From RFSX01 sp964591455 (GTDB lineage Bacteria > Bacteroidota > Bacteroidia > Chitinophagales > Saprospiraceae): a stretch of 64,000 bases of DNA. Below, one piece after another: positions 17,414 to 26,753 of the stretch (positions within the stretch are counted from its first letter, which is position 1; each line of letters starts with the position of its first letter). The notes below the pieces were generated by a model, which did no database searches, was not told the origin of the DNA, and worked only from the letters and a program-made list of their open reading frames with translations. The position numbers and the translations under genes are program-made. The stretch lies in NCBI GenBank assembly GCA_964591455.1, contig CAZQDZ010000003.1:62001-126000 (forward strand). Direction: 5' to 3'.

Positions 17414-18763
17414 CTATGCACCCAGCAACAATAATCCCCCTCCAAAGGTCAAAAACGTCACCAACAGAATCACAAAAGTATAACCCATAATTTGTCGCAT
17501 ATTCAATCCCGCAATTGCCAGCAAGGGAATTGTCCAAAAAGGCTGAATCATATTGGTCCATTGATCTCCATAAGATACAGCTAACACTATCGTAGCGGGG
17601 TCAACGCCAAGTTTCTGCCCAGCTTCTAGAAATACAGGGCCTTGAATAACCCATTGCCCTCCGCCTGAGGGGATAAACAGATTGACAATTCCGCCTGACA
17701 AGAATGCAAGGAAAGAAAGCGTTCCTGCAGTTGCGTGTGTAGCAAACCAATTGGATAACATTTCTACCAATCCTGAAGTTGCCATTAATCCCATGATGCC
17801 TGCGTAAAAAGGATATTGTATCAATATCTCCCCTACTGCTTTGCTCGCATCCTTGACTAAGTCCATATAGTGTTGTACGTTTCTAGCGAGCAATAAACCG
17901 CCAGCCAAAAAGGTCCAATTGACAATATTCAGATTGAGGTCTAATCCTTTAGTGGCAAACCATATAATCAAAAATATTATAAGTAAAATGGCTATTGCAA
18001 CTGTGAATATCCGACTGTTATCCAACTTCTTGCCGACGGTGTTATTGGTTGTTTTATCTTCTATTAATCTAGTGGATGACTTTAATAACACGTCTGCTTT
18101 TAGTCTTATGATATTGTTGTCCTTTGGATGCATCAAAGGACAAACAATACAAATACAAGCCAAGGTGATAAGCGCTAGAATAAGATTGAAGCCCGAAAAT
18201 ATTGTTTCTGTTACTGGGATAATGCCGACTAATTCTTCCAGGCTATGACCTGGCGTTGCCACAAATAAAGCAGAGCTACTAGAGTATCCCATGTGCCATA
18301 AGACAAAGCCTGCATACGCAGAAGCGACTAAGAGAGGATAGTGAATTGCTATATTTTTTCTATCTGCCTCTATAGCGACTTGTCTCGCTATCAATGCACC
18401 GACGACCAGGCCCAGTGACCAAGCAATCAAATTAGAAATACCTGCAATAAAGGTTACTAAGAAATAGGCTTGAAATTGTGTTGAAGGCAAGCGAGCCAGT
18501 TTTGACAAAGCTTCTCTAGCTAGATCTGTATGGGCAAGTGCATATGCTGCTATTAAAGTCAGACTTAGCTGAGCCATAAAAGCTAATAATTTAGACAAGC
18601 CACCACCCCAAGCTTCTATAGCTGAGACTGGCGAAATATCTGTCAATCCTATCGCCAGTAGAAAAGTAAGTGCCGTTACAACGATGACAAAGACAAAAGG
18701 ATTAGGATAATATTTTTCTACAAAAACAACAAACGGCTCAGCAGATTTCTGAAATATTTTCAC
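17414..18763 (-). CDS. AtoE-type short-chain fatty acid transporter
   Basis: 449 residues with about ten to twelve hydrophobic segments throughout, belonging to the short-chain fatty acid transporter family (AtoE). Family-typical stretches are SAIEAWGGGLSKLLAFMAQL, AWSLGLVVGALIAR, FLSGGIVNLFIPSGGGQWV and SYGDQWTNMIQPFWTIPLLA. Likely imports acetoacetate or short fatty acids across the inner membrane; the substrate is inferred from the family. Upstream on the same strand lie the remains of an APH-type kinase and a quinone oxidoreductase, kinds of gene often found with acyl-CoA metabolism, so this transporter may be the survivor of a decayed lipid-use cluster. Confidence 0.88.
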   Translation of the reverse strand: MKIFQKSAEPFVVFVEKYYPNPFVFVIVVTALTFLLAIGLTDISPVSAIEAWGGGLSKLLAFMAQLSLTLIAAYALAHTDLAREALSKLARLPSTQFQAYFLVTFIAGISNLIAWSLGLVVGALIARQVAIEADRKNIAIHYPLLVASAYAGFVLWHMGYSSSSALFVATPGHSLEELVGIIPVTETIFSGFNLILALITLACICIVCPLMHPKDNNIIRLKADVLLKSSTRLIEDKTTNNTVGKKLDNSRIFTVAIAILLIIFLIIWFATKGLDLNLNIVNWTFLAGGLLLARNVQHYMDLVKDASKAVGEILIQYPFYAGIMGLMATSGLVEMLSNWFATHATAGTLSFLAFLSGGIVNLFIPSGGGQWVIQGPVFLEAGQKLGVDPATIVLAVSYGDQWTNMIQPFWTIPLLAIAGLNMRQIMGYTFVILLVTFLTFGGGLLLLGA

Positions 18764-18826
18764 TTGCTTAATTTAGTTGATCACAGTGGAAATTTGACCG
18801 ATAATCAATCGGCCTTCTTGGCTAGT

Positions 18827-19445
18827 TTACGGTTGGATAACTATTTTTCCCATAATCTTTCGATCCATCATATCAGTTAACGCTTGACGAGAATCTTTAA
18901 ATCATAAACCTTGGGCACGTAGGGTTTTAGTTTTCCTTCATTGTACAATTTAATCAGTTCCATCGAGTTTTTCATATTGTGTTTGGATCTCGTGCAGCAA
19001 AAATCCCCAAAAAAATTCCACATATTTAGCAGCCTTTTAATAGGGGTAAATTCATTGGTGTCTTAGCGATTCCAGCCGGGAAACCTACAATCAAGAAACG
19101 ACCTCCTCATGCAGTTGCTCAAAGGGCAGCTTCTGTATATTCGCCACCAACGGGATCATAGACAAAAAAATTAGCTCCGTTACCTTCAGTTCTTCTTTGA
19201 TGCGCTTTTCGTCTGCTCCATATTTTTTTGCGCAACTCTAATTTTGTATCGGTGGACGCTGCAGATATTACACGAGCGCCATTCAACTTGCCTAACTCTC
19301 TACTGCTGCTAACCTGACACTTCCCGAGGCGCCCAATATTACAAGTGTTTCTCCCTCTTTAATCTGAGCACTATCTTTCAAGGCATGATATGAAGTACCA
19401 TAGACCATCATAAGAGAAGCTGCTATATTAAAGTCCATATTCTGA
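18827..19445 (-). pseudogene. 3' fragment of an NADPH:quinone oxidoreductase (decayed)
   Basis: Reading the minus strand with shifts of frame recovers about 205 codons of a zinc-binding-dehydrogenase-type quinone oxidoreductase: MDFNIAASLMMVYGTSYHAL, EGETLVILGASG, KYGADE, YDPVGGEYTEAAL, RFLIVGFPAGIAK, and the normal C-terminus DSRQALTDMMDRKIMGKIV before TAA at 18827. The first roughly 120 codons of the family are absent; homology begins abruptly near 19440. At least five in-frame stops and several single-base shifts (for example at an A-run near 19227) make it non-functional. It is fused at its 5' end to a different decayed gene. The homology was recognised by eye, not by search. Confidence 0.8.
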
Positions 19446-19747
19446 TCATCTGAATATAGATAGGCAGGTAGTGCTTCAGGAAATACTTTGTTAATTTGGA
19501 AAATACACCAAACTCTCTCTACATATCATGTGCGCCAGGAAGCTATCTTATCGAAAGGCAGACGGCGTAGAATCAATTCATTGTTACCAAAACTAATCAA
19601 GTAAGTGAGATTTGCATGGCCGCCGCAGAATTGATTCAAGTTCATCTTGCCATAAGTCACATCGGGTAAGTGTGCCTTTAGATATCCTGCGAAATCACCC
19701 AATTAAGTTTCTTCTCCTTTGCGGACTTCCTTAGCTTGATCTAACAT
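19446..19747 (-). pseudogene. 5' fragment of an APH-type (ACAD10-like) phosphotransferase (decayed)
   Basis: From an ATG at 19747 the minus strand encodes the N-terminal 100 or so residues of an aminoglycoside-phosphotransferase-fold kinase of the kind found beside acyl-CoA dehydrogenases: LGDFAGYLKAHLPDV, FCGGHANLTYLISFGNNELI, LRRLPFDKIA, and after a frame shift FPEALPAYLYSDDQ. In-frame stops occur at codon 15 and again near the AHDM motif. Homology to this family ends at about 19446, where the quinone oxidoreductase fragment begins in the same orientation. The rest of the kinase gene is missing, consistent with a deletion joining two neighbours. Confidence 0.7.
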
Positions 19748-19778
19748 AATGTGTTGTCAGGAAGATACAAGAGAGATA

Positions 19779-22235
19779 TTAAGGATTTACTTTATTTATG
19801 ATTTGAGTTGCGGTCTCATCTCCACTACTAACCTTAATAAAGTAAACTCCTGCCTCGTAAGTGGAAAGGTCTAGTATCATTTCTTTACCAGATGATGGAA
19901 TCGTGTTTAGATTCCTGCCAAGGATATCTATAACTTCTACATTGTCTATGGTATGGAATTCAGACTTCATGTTAATCAATCCTGCTGTTGGATTTGGATA
20001 AGTAACGATATCATCTTTAAGCAAAATAAGTTCACCTTGTTTCTCCGCATAATCAGGAGATTGTATGCTAATAATCTGATGAAAATCTGGGTGTCTTACT
20101 CTTTCTCCAAATTTGTTGATGGAGTTGATGTTTTTCATTTCTACTGCAAATGATTGACTGTTGTCAGATGATCTCTTCAAGCCTTCTATAATATCTTCGA
20201 CAATAAACTCAAGAGTTCCAATTAGACCAATTCCATCCGCTCCATTATTCCCTAGTCTTGAAACTGATATATCAACTTGACCATCAGCAGGAGTAATGCT
20301 AAAGTCAGTTAATGGACTTTGGTATGATAACCAATTGTCATCAGCTAAGTTAAATGCAACACTAGAAGAATCCATTAGTTCAGGTGCGATAAAGAACGAG
20401 AATGCGAGCCCATTCATATCTATAGCAGGGAAGGCATTATCCCCTACAACTATATCAATAAACAGAACCTCTCCTGAATCAACTTCCGTTTGCTGTGGCA
20501 CAAAGTAAATAGGTATATCGGTTGTTGCAGCTACTATTTCAGATTGTAGACGATGTAATCGGCCATAATTATCTGATACTGCTTGGAAATCAAAAACATC
20601 AATTACACCATCACCATCAGAATCACCACACTTCAAATCAACGCCAGTTCCTATTTGTCCATAGCCCCAATTTGCACTATGTTGCCCTGTCCAAATCTCA
20701 TCGAAATCATTATTTCTATCGAAGCCTCCTTCGCCAGAATTGACTCCCAAATCCAATATGTCAAGCATGTCTACTCTGCCATCATCATTATGATCTCCTG
20801 GATATACACAGTCTTCCAGACATAAGCAATCTGTATTGTCTGATGATTCTACAATAATATCCACTTTAAGTATTTCACAAATTCCAGTCTCTGTACAGTA
20901 TTCTAAGTCAAATTCATCCAGGCCAGAAAAATTCGGATTGGGTGTATAAATCAAAGTGTTAGCTCCACTTAAGGTGTCGCATTCCAAAACGGCTTCCCCA
21001 AACTCATCCAATATAGTTAGAGAGCCAAAAGTTGGAGAGACTACTTCGGTTAAGAAAAAGTCTGTAGTAGGTGTTTGATGAATGATTACTAAATCATGAT
21101 TCTCTATAATTTGAAACTCATAATTCACGTCATTAGTCGGCGCAAAATCGTTTACATGGATTGTTATTTCACCGACGAAAACCTGTGTACCCGTGAAGAC
21201 TGTATATTCAAAAAACTTATCTCCTTCAAAACCAGTCGGCGGCGTATATTGATAAACACCTGTTGATATTTCTGTCAACTCATTTGAGAAATTGACAATT
21301 ACAGCATTTGGATTGAAATCATTTGCTAAGACATCAAAGGATACAGTGCCATCAGTAACTACATAAATAGCATCATCTACAACAGGACTGTTAGTCGCCC
21401 CAGACGGTAGCACATCAATAGTGTACTCAAGATATCCTCCTGTAGAAGATGAAAAAGCAATATCCTCTATACCTGTAAACCCAGCGTCAGGCATATAGTA
21501 CCAAACATGATCAGTCGAAGTTTGGATTATCTCACCATCAGATGGTGATACATCAAGAATAAAATCAGATGAAGGCAAAATCAGCGTCAAGCCTTCCATC
21601 TCTTCCGCGAAAAGATCATAGTTTTCTGAAGCTTCATTATTTTCTTCATTAAGATGTATAGTTCCACTGTTAATAGATCCCAACTCATCTTCCACGAAAT
21701 ACTTTATAAATCCGTGAGAGTCTGTAGGAGAATACTCAATTGTCTCTCCATTCACAATCGTGGCAGAACCACCAGAGACAAACCCTAGTTTGATGATATT
21801 CAGGCTATCCTCAGTCGTATTATCGTTAGTGAGTGGATTTATGGATAAAGAACTTCCTTGGTGCAACACTTGATCGTCATTTGCCTTAACGACCGATGGA
21901 CGAGACTGCACATTAAGCACCATATAATTTTTCTGCGATATGCCTGAGATAGAAGAAGGTTCTGTATACTCTATCACTGTAGATATATCTCCTAAATACC
22001 CACTGGTACTCTGATAATTCAAGACATAGGTATTTGGACTTGTAGGTACAGGGTCAAAACCTATAGAATCAGTTAAACTGTAATCATGACTTTTTATGGT
22101 TGGAATAATCAATGAATTGACCTCAATTTGAGTTGTTTCATTGACTTTGACATCAACAAACACATTCTTCTCATTGAGTTGGGCACTCAATGAAACAGAG
22201 AAGAATAGCATTAAAAAGGCAAAAATTAGCCTCAT
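19779..22235 (-). CDS. T9SS-sorted multi-domain surface protein with dockerin-like and cohesin-like parts
   Basis: 818 residues. Signal peptide 1-18 (VSLSA/Q). Residues about 100-460 hold several cadherin/Ig-like repeats of the Big_9 style (ANDDQVLHQGSSLSINPLTN, VLANDFNPN, FEGDKFFEYTVFTG). Near 478 and 533 are two EF-hand loops of dockerin type, GDHNDDGRVDMLD and GDSDGDGVIDVFD, with the D-x-D/N-x-D-G spacing for calcium. About 570-690 looks like a cohesin-like beta sandwich. Residues 741-818 are a T9SS type A sorting domain (YPNPTAGLINM, VIDILGR, GVYFIKV). It should be exported and attached to the cell surface. Upstream at 22264-22271 is a -7-like element. Ligand unknown. Confidence 0.88.
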   Translation of the reverse strand: MRLIFAFLMLFFSVSLSAQLNEKNVFVDVKVNETTQIEVNSLIIPTIKSHDYSLTDSIGFDPVPTSPNTYVLNYQSTSGYLGDISTVIEYTEPSSISGISQKNYMVLNVQSRPSVVKANDDQVLHQGSSLSINPLTNDNTTEDSLNIIKLGFVSGGSATIVNGETIEYSPTDSHGFIKYFVEDELGSINSGTIHLNEENNEASENYDLFAEEMEGLTLILPSSDFILDVSPSDGEIIQTSTDHVWYYMPDAGFTGIEDIAFSSSTGGYLEYTIDVLPSGATNSPVVDDAIYVVTDGTVSFDVLANDFNPNAVIVNFSNELTEISTGVYQYTPPTGFEGDKFFEYTVFTGTQVFVGEITIHVNDFAPTNDVNYEFQIIENHDLVIIHQTPTTDFFLTEVVSPTFGSLTILDEFGEAVLECDTLSGANTLIYTPNPNFSGLDEFDLEYCTETGICEILKVDIIVESSDNTDCLCLEDCVYPGDHNDDGRVDMLDILDLGVNSGEGGFDRNNDFDEIWTGQHSANWGYGQIGTGVDLKCGDSDGDGVIDVFDFQAVSDNYGRLHRLQSEIVAATTDIPIYFVPQQTEVDSGEVLFIDIVVGDNAFPAIDMNGLAFSFFIAPELMDSSSVAFNLADDNWLSYQSPLTDFSITPADGQVDISVSRLGNNGADGIGLIGTLEFIVEDIIEGLKRSSDNSQSFAVEMKNINSINKFGERVRHPDFHQIISIQSPDYAEKQGELILLKDDIVTYPNPTAGLINMKSEFHTIDNVEVIDILGRNLNTIPSSGKEMILDLSTYEAGVYFIKVSSGDETATQIINKVNP

Positions 22236-22263
22236 TTTGTTTGTGTGTAAAGTTTTAGTATAT

Positions 22264-22271
22264 CAAATATA
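22264..22271 (-). promoter_or_regulatory. Candidate -7 promoter element for the T9SS surface protein
   Basis: On the minus strand this reads TATATTTG, an exact TAnnTTTG match, 28 bases upstream of the ATG at 22235. No matching -33 element at the usual spacing. By eye only. Confidence 0.3.
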
Positions 22272-22477
22272 CTCAGCAATCTCCAAAATCTTTAACTAAA
22301 ACCAGATTTTAATGACCATTTAATTCAATCATTATCTTACTGATTATCAATTATTTATATAATATCGTTTGAAATTGAATTTTCGCTGCCAAGTCTTATT
22401 CGAATAAAAATAAATCCTATTCTATATACAATTGATTTACAATATAATACATATATATTAAAATTTATATTTATCCT

Positions 22478-23917
22478 GTGATAAGTACACGTATATATTC
22501 TATTTTGTATTCTCTCGAACGCAAAGATCTTAATCGATTTTTGAAGTTTATCAAGTCACCCTACTTCAATGTAAATCAAAACATTACTGAGTTAGTAATT
22601 TATCTATCCGATATTATTAAGTCTGGTAATCAAGAAAAAATCTTGTCCAAAGACCAAATTTGGAAGCAAATCATTAACAAAGATGATGCGTACAATGACC
22701 TCAAATTCAGGAAGTTATGTAATGATACGCTTGAAAGATGTGAAAATTTTCTAGTTATTGAGCAATTGGAAAAATCTAAACTACTTAAAGCCAACTTACT
22801 ACTGGAAGCCATTAAAGAAAAGGACTTGAAGAGTCTGATAGAAAAGCATACCAAAAAATCGGATAAAAGCCTATCTAGAGCTATAGACCAATCATCAGAT
22901 TTCTACCTGAACAAGTATTTTTTTAATAGGAATCTTCAGTTTCTAATAAATGATGATGTTCGAGATAAAGCAAAGCACTCAGATTCAGTTACAAATGAAA
23001 TTTATTCAGCGCTTTCAATAAATTTGGATGTATTCTATATAATTGAGAAACTCAGATTTGCAAATGATGTATTGACAAGAAGTAAATTATACAATCTTGA
23101 TGTTGATACTGATATAAGCAAAATTCAAAAGTTGGTAAGTGAGGAAAAATTCAAAACAACACCTGCAATAAGAATATATCATCTTATCTACCTTCTAATT
23201 TCTAACCAAGTCGATGATGATGAATACTTTGAATTAAAGAGTTTGGTTAAGAGTGAAATAGGCAACTTTAAAAAAATAGAACAGAAGGAAATAGCTGATG
23301 CCTTACTTAGCTATGCAATAAAGAAGATAAATAAAGGTAGTCAAGAAGCGTTGCAAGAGCTTCTGGAATTATACGATTGGGCGATAGAAGAAGAGATTGT
23401 ATTCGAGAAGGGGTATTTATCACCGACAACATTTAGCAACTATGTGGTTGTCGGTCTTAGGTTATCGGAATTTGATAAGATAGAATCATTTATAAAGTAT
23501 AAATCAAGTCTTTTAAAGCCTAGCCAGAAAGAGAATGTAGTGAACTTTTGTCTTACTAGAGTGGCATTCCATAAAAAAGAGTATTCTGACGTATTAGTAT
23601 ATCTTAATAAGGTTAATTATGAAGATGTATGGTATCATATCAGTTCTAGATATTACTTGTTGGCTTCCTATTATGAGTTAGATGAGTTTGACGCATTAAC
23701 CCTTGCCATTAATTCCTTTTTAGTATTTCTTAGGAGAGAAAAATCTATAGAAGGGGCAAGAAAAGCTAGACAAATTTCCTTTGTCAAGAATCTGAAGAAA
23801 CTGTTATCGGTGCGGCATTCTAAATTCCAGCTAAAGAAATTAAGAGAGAGTATAGAGCAGGAAACTGGCATTCTAAACAAGTCTTGGCTCCTAGATAAAA
23901 TAGATGAATTACTGTAA
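22478..23917 (+). CDS. Lineage-specific helical protein, paralog-like to the gene at 2-1537
   Basis: 479 residues from a GTG start, mostly charged amphipathic helices without signal peptide or membrane segment. No motif of a known enzyme is seen. The N-terminus (YSILYSLERKDLNRFLKFIK) and overall size resemble the first protein of this window, suggesting one family. The last third reads like weak TPR-like helices (YSDVLVYLNKVNYEDVWYHI). Upstream 22320-22477 is very AT-rich with no clear promoter match. The stop overlaps the end of the photolyase gene on the other strand by 9 bases. Function unknown. Confidence 0.7.
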   Translation: MISTRIYSILYSLERKDLNRFLKFIKSPYFNVNQNITELVIYLSDIIKSGNQEKILSKDQIWKQIINKDDAYNDLKFRKLCNDTLERCENFLVIEQLEKSKLLKANLLLEAIKEKDLKSLIEKHTKKSDKSLSRAIDQSSDFYLNKYFFNRNLQFLINDDVRDKAKHSDSVTNEIYSALSINLDVFYIIEKLRFANDVLTRSKLYNLDVDTDISKIQKLVSEEKFKTTPAIRIYHLIYLLISNQVDDDEYFELKSLVKSEIGNFKKIEQKEIADALLSYAIKKINKGSQEALQELLELYDWAIEEEIVFEKGYLSPTTFSNYVVVGLRLSEFDKIESFIKYKSSLLKPSQKENVVNFCLTRVAFHKKEYSDVLVYLNKVNYEDVWYHISSRYYLLASYYELDEFDALTLAINSFLVFLRREKSIEGARKARQISFVKNLKKLLSVRHSKFQLKKLRESIEQETGILNKSWLLDKIDELL

Positions 23918-25228
23918 AGCGGCCTTATAGGTAGCCAGGCATCTTTCCCTAGCCAGCTTATGGTCTACAATAGGTTGAACGTATTTATCAGTTCCCCACT
24001 CTGGCACCCACTTTTTTATATACTTTTTTTCTTTGTCAAATTTTTCCATTTGGGTTGTGGGGTTGAATATCCTGAAATAAGGTGCTGCATCTGTGCCGCA
24101 TCCTGCCGCCCACTGCCATCCTCCATTGTTGCTAGCCAAGTCAAAGTCGAGCAGTTTTTCTGCAAAATAAGCTTCACCCCAGCGCCAATCTATTAATAAA
24201 TGTTTGGTAAGAAAGCTGGCAACAATCATTCTAACGCGGTTATGCATATGACCTGTATTATTAAGCTCTCTCATACCAGCATCTACAATAGGATAACCCG
24301 TCTCACCACGACACCAAGCGTTGAATTCCCCTTCATTATTTCGCCAATCGACTTTCTCATATTTGGCCCGGAAGGCATTTTTTTCTACATGAGGGAAATT
24401 CTGTAATATTTGGCTATAGAAGTCCCGCCAGACGAGCTCCGAAAGATATGTGTCTGATAGCGCCATCGCTTTGCGTACTTTCTCTCTAATACTTATCGTC
24501 CCAAACCTAAAATGAATTCCTAGTTTGGAAGTACCCTCCATGGCTGGAAAATTTCTTCTGTCGCTATATTTTTTAATTAGTTTTTGGTTGACAGATTTGG
24601 GTGGTATGGGGATGTCAGATGGGTTGAATCCAATATCAGCCAATGTGCATCTGTATTTTGGATTGCTTTCTTTCGCGAAATGAGATGCGTATTTCAATGT
24701 GGGATACGACTTTAAAAAAAACAAGTCCTTACCCATCATTTGGCTCTCCAATTTTGTCATCCAAGTTTTCTTGTAAGGTGTAAATACAGTATAAGGTAGA
24801 CCATCTTTTTTTAGTACTTCATTCCCTTCAAAAATGACATGATCCTTATAAGTATGCAACTCAATGTTGTTTTTTTTTAGTAGCTTTTTTACTTTTTTGT
24901 CCCTTTCAAGAGCATAACTTTCGTAATCTCTGTTGGTGTATACAGCTTTGATATTATGGTGCTCTAATATGGATGTCATCACCTTTGTTGGTGAGCCATA
25001 GAATACCCAAAGCTCAGTTCCATACTCCTTGAATTCTTGCTGTAATCGTTCTAGTTCTTGAAAGATGAAGTTTACTCTGGAATCGGATTTATTCTGTAGT
25101 TTTTTTAGAATTATTTTGTCAAAAATGAAAATTGGCTGGACATTTTTATTAGCCTTCAATGCGTGATATAACCCAGCATTATCCTGTAGTCTTAAGTCTC
25201 TTCGGTGCCAAAATATCACTTTCATCAT
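23909..25228 (-). CDS. phrB: Deoxyribodipyrimidine photolyase (cryptochrome/photolyase family)
   Basis: 439 residues. The N-terminal antenna domain opens with KVIFWHRRDLRLQDN. The C-terminal FAD-binding domain shows ELVWRDFYSQIL, TGYPIVDAGMRELNNTGHMH, NRVRMIVASFLTKHLL, WRWGEAYFAEKLLDFDLASN and NGGWQWAAGCGTD. These fit class I photolyases that split cyclobutane pyrimidine dimers with blue light; the second cofactor cannot be told. Length is slightly short but all conserved blocks are present. It stands alone between a helical-protein gene (tail overlap of 9 bases) and a TPR lipoprotein (divergent). Confidence 0.93.
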   Translation of the reverse strand: MMKVIFWHRRDLRLQDNAGLYHALKANKNVQPIFIFDKIILKKLQNKSDSRVNFIFQELERLQQEFKEYGTELWVFYGSPTKVMTSILEHHNIKAVYTNRDYESYALERDKKVKKLLKKNNIELHTYKDHVIFEGNEVLKKDGLPYTVFTPYKKTWMTKLESQMMGKDLFFLKSYPTLKYASHFAKESNPKYRCTLADIGFNPSDIPIPPKSVNQKLIKKYSDRRNFPAMEGTSKLGIHFRFGTISIREKVRKAMALSDTYLSELVWRDFYSQILQNFPHVEKNAFRAKYEKVDWRNNEGEFNAWCRGETGYPIVDAGMRELNNTGHMHNRVRMIVASFLTKHLLIDWRWGEAYFAEKLLDFDLASNNGGWQWAAGCGTDAAPYFRIFNPTTQMEKFDKEKKYIKKWVPEWGTDKYVQPIVDHKLARERCLATYKAALQ

Positions 25229-25330
25229 ATTCTAGAACACTTAATAACCGTCTTAGTTTACTTTTAATGTATAGCGCTTATATTATATTTACTTCTTATT
25301 TGTCAGTCTTCAAAAAAAGCCTTTTTATAT

Positions 25331-26236
25331 ATGACTAAGTTTCTGAAATCATTTGCTATTCTAATATTATTTGTAGGATGTAAGGGGGATAACCCATTGG
25401 CAGTATTGAATCAAGACATGATTAATACTTATAAGCAAGATCCAACGCCAATAACTGGTAATGAACTGATAAAGGATATCTTAGATAAGACTAAATCTGA
25501 GGATGATAAATCAAAACAGAATAGTCTTATAGAATATGGGTATCAAATCGCTAAAGATCAAAATATTACTTCTAGACATGCCGCCTTTCTATTCCCACTA
25601 TTAAAAGACGCAGTGGGTTCTCCTGATTATGCTGATAAGCTTTATGAACTAGCTGGCCTTATGAAGAAAATGAAAAAAGAATCTGCGGCCAATACTTTAT
25701 ATATGAGTTTGTTAGATAACCATAAGGATTATGGAGAGATTGCCAAGATTCAACAAATGCTTCCAGACACGTTACCAGCGGTAGATAAGTACATATTCAG
25801 TCTCGGAGAGAAATTGTTTGTCAATGTAGATAATACAGGGATAAACCGAAATGCTGCCATGGAGTATGTGGATGCATGTGAAGCATTCGCATTAGGGTAT
25901 CCTAATTCGCCAGAGACTGCAGAAAATCTTTTTAAATCAGCTGAAGTGGCAAAATCAATCAGGACATTTGGTAAGTCGCTATCTCTATATGATTGGATAT
26001 TGGATAAATATCCAAATTATGAGAAAGCACCGACGGCAATGTTTTTGAAGGCTTTTATCATTGAGAATAACATTAAAGATGATGCAAAAGCAAAAGAGAT
26101 TTACCTTAATTTCATAGCTAGCTATCCAAACCACGATTTAGCAGACGATGTTGAGTTTCTTTTAGAGAATATAGGAAAGAGTGATGAAGAAATCTTGAAG
26201 ATGATTGAAGAAAAGAGAAGTGAGAATGCTCAGTAG
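25331..26236 (+). CDS. TPR-containing lipoprotein
   Basis: 301 residues. Lipoprotein signal peptide ending at Cys18 (ILFVGC). The mature part is helical with TPR-like pairs, clearest near the C-terminus (SAEVAKSIRTFGKSLSLYDW, KAKEIYLNFIASYPNHDLAD). Such proteins often act as outer-membrane assembly or scaffold lipoproteins (BamD/YbgF-like), but no specific partner is indicated. It is divergent from the photolyase gene (102 bases) and convergent with the Spo0M-like gene (2 bases). Function unknown. Confidence 0.8.
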   Translation: MTKFLKSFAILILFVGCKGDNPLAVLNQDMINTYKQDPTPITGNELIKDILDKTKSEDDKSKQNSLIEYGYQIAKDQNITSRHAAFLFPLLKDAVGSPDYADKLYELAGLMKKMKKESAANTLYMSLLDNHKDYGEIAKIQQMLPDTLPAVDKYIFSLGEKLFVNVDNTGINRNAAMEYVDACEAFALGYPNSPETAENLFKSAEVAKSIRTFGKSLSLYDWILDKYPNYEKAPTAMFLKAFIIENNIKDDAKAKEIYLNFIASYPNHDLADDVEFLLENIGKSDEEILKMIEEKRSENAQ

Positions 26237-26238
26237 CT

Positions 26239-26703
26239 CTAAGTAAAAACGACACTTTGTTTAGCAATAGCATTGACAGGAACACCTTCAATGAATGCTT
26301 CTACTTCGACCCTATAATATGATTTAACCTTTTTTGCTTTCTTGGCCATGTTCACTATGCCTTTAGTAATAAAGTTCTTCTGAGCTAGTTTATCCATGTC
26401 AGACAATAACAAGGATATAGGTAAGCTAAAATTTAGTGTTTCACTTATGCCTTCTTGTAGAACTAAGTCTGTTTCTAGCTCCATCTCACTAAGTAAATAT
26501 TCATCGATAAGAGTAGCTTCTTGACGACCTCTCTTATACTTCTCTATAAGCTTTATCTTGATGCTACTTATTCTATTTTTAGACTTTGAGCTGAGTTTTA
26601 CCTGTCCTTCTATAGCAGTCTCGTTTTTTGATAGGGTATCTGGGCAAGTCAGAGCAATCTTCACGCCTTCTATCCCCAAGATGTTTTTAATTTTTTGTAA
26701 CAT
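26239..26703 (-). CDS. Spo0M/arrestin-like domain protein
   Basis: 154 residues with the beta-sandwich pattern of the Spo0M family: GVKIALTCPDTLSKNETAIE, QVKLSSKSKNRISSIKIKLI, and YYRVEVEAFIEGVPVNAIAK. Spo0M in Bacillus affects sporulation control, but this lineage does not sporulate, so a general arrestin-like scaffold role is more likely. No signal peptide. It is 50 bases downstream of the next leftward gene. Family assignment is from sequence pattern only. Confidence 0.65.
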   Translation of the reverse strand: MLQKIKNILGIEGVKIALTCPDTLSKNETAIEGQVKLSSKSKNRISSIKIKLIEKYKRGRQEATLIDEYLLSEMELETDLVLQEGISETLNFSLPISLLLSDMDKLAQKNFITKGIVNMAKKAKKVKSYYRVEVEAFIEGVPVNAIAKQSVVFT

Positions 26704-26753
26704 ATATTGTTAACCTAAATTTCCAATAAATAATTTCAAAATCATTAACTGTA

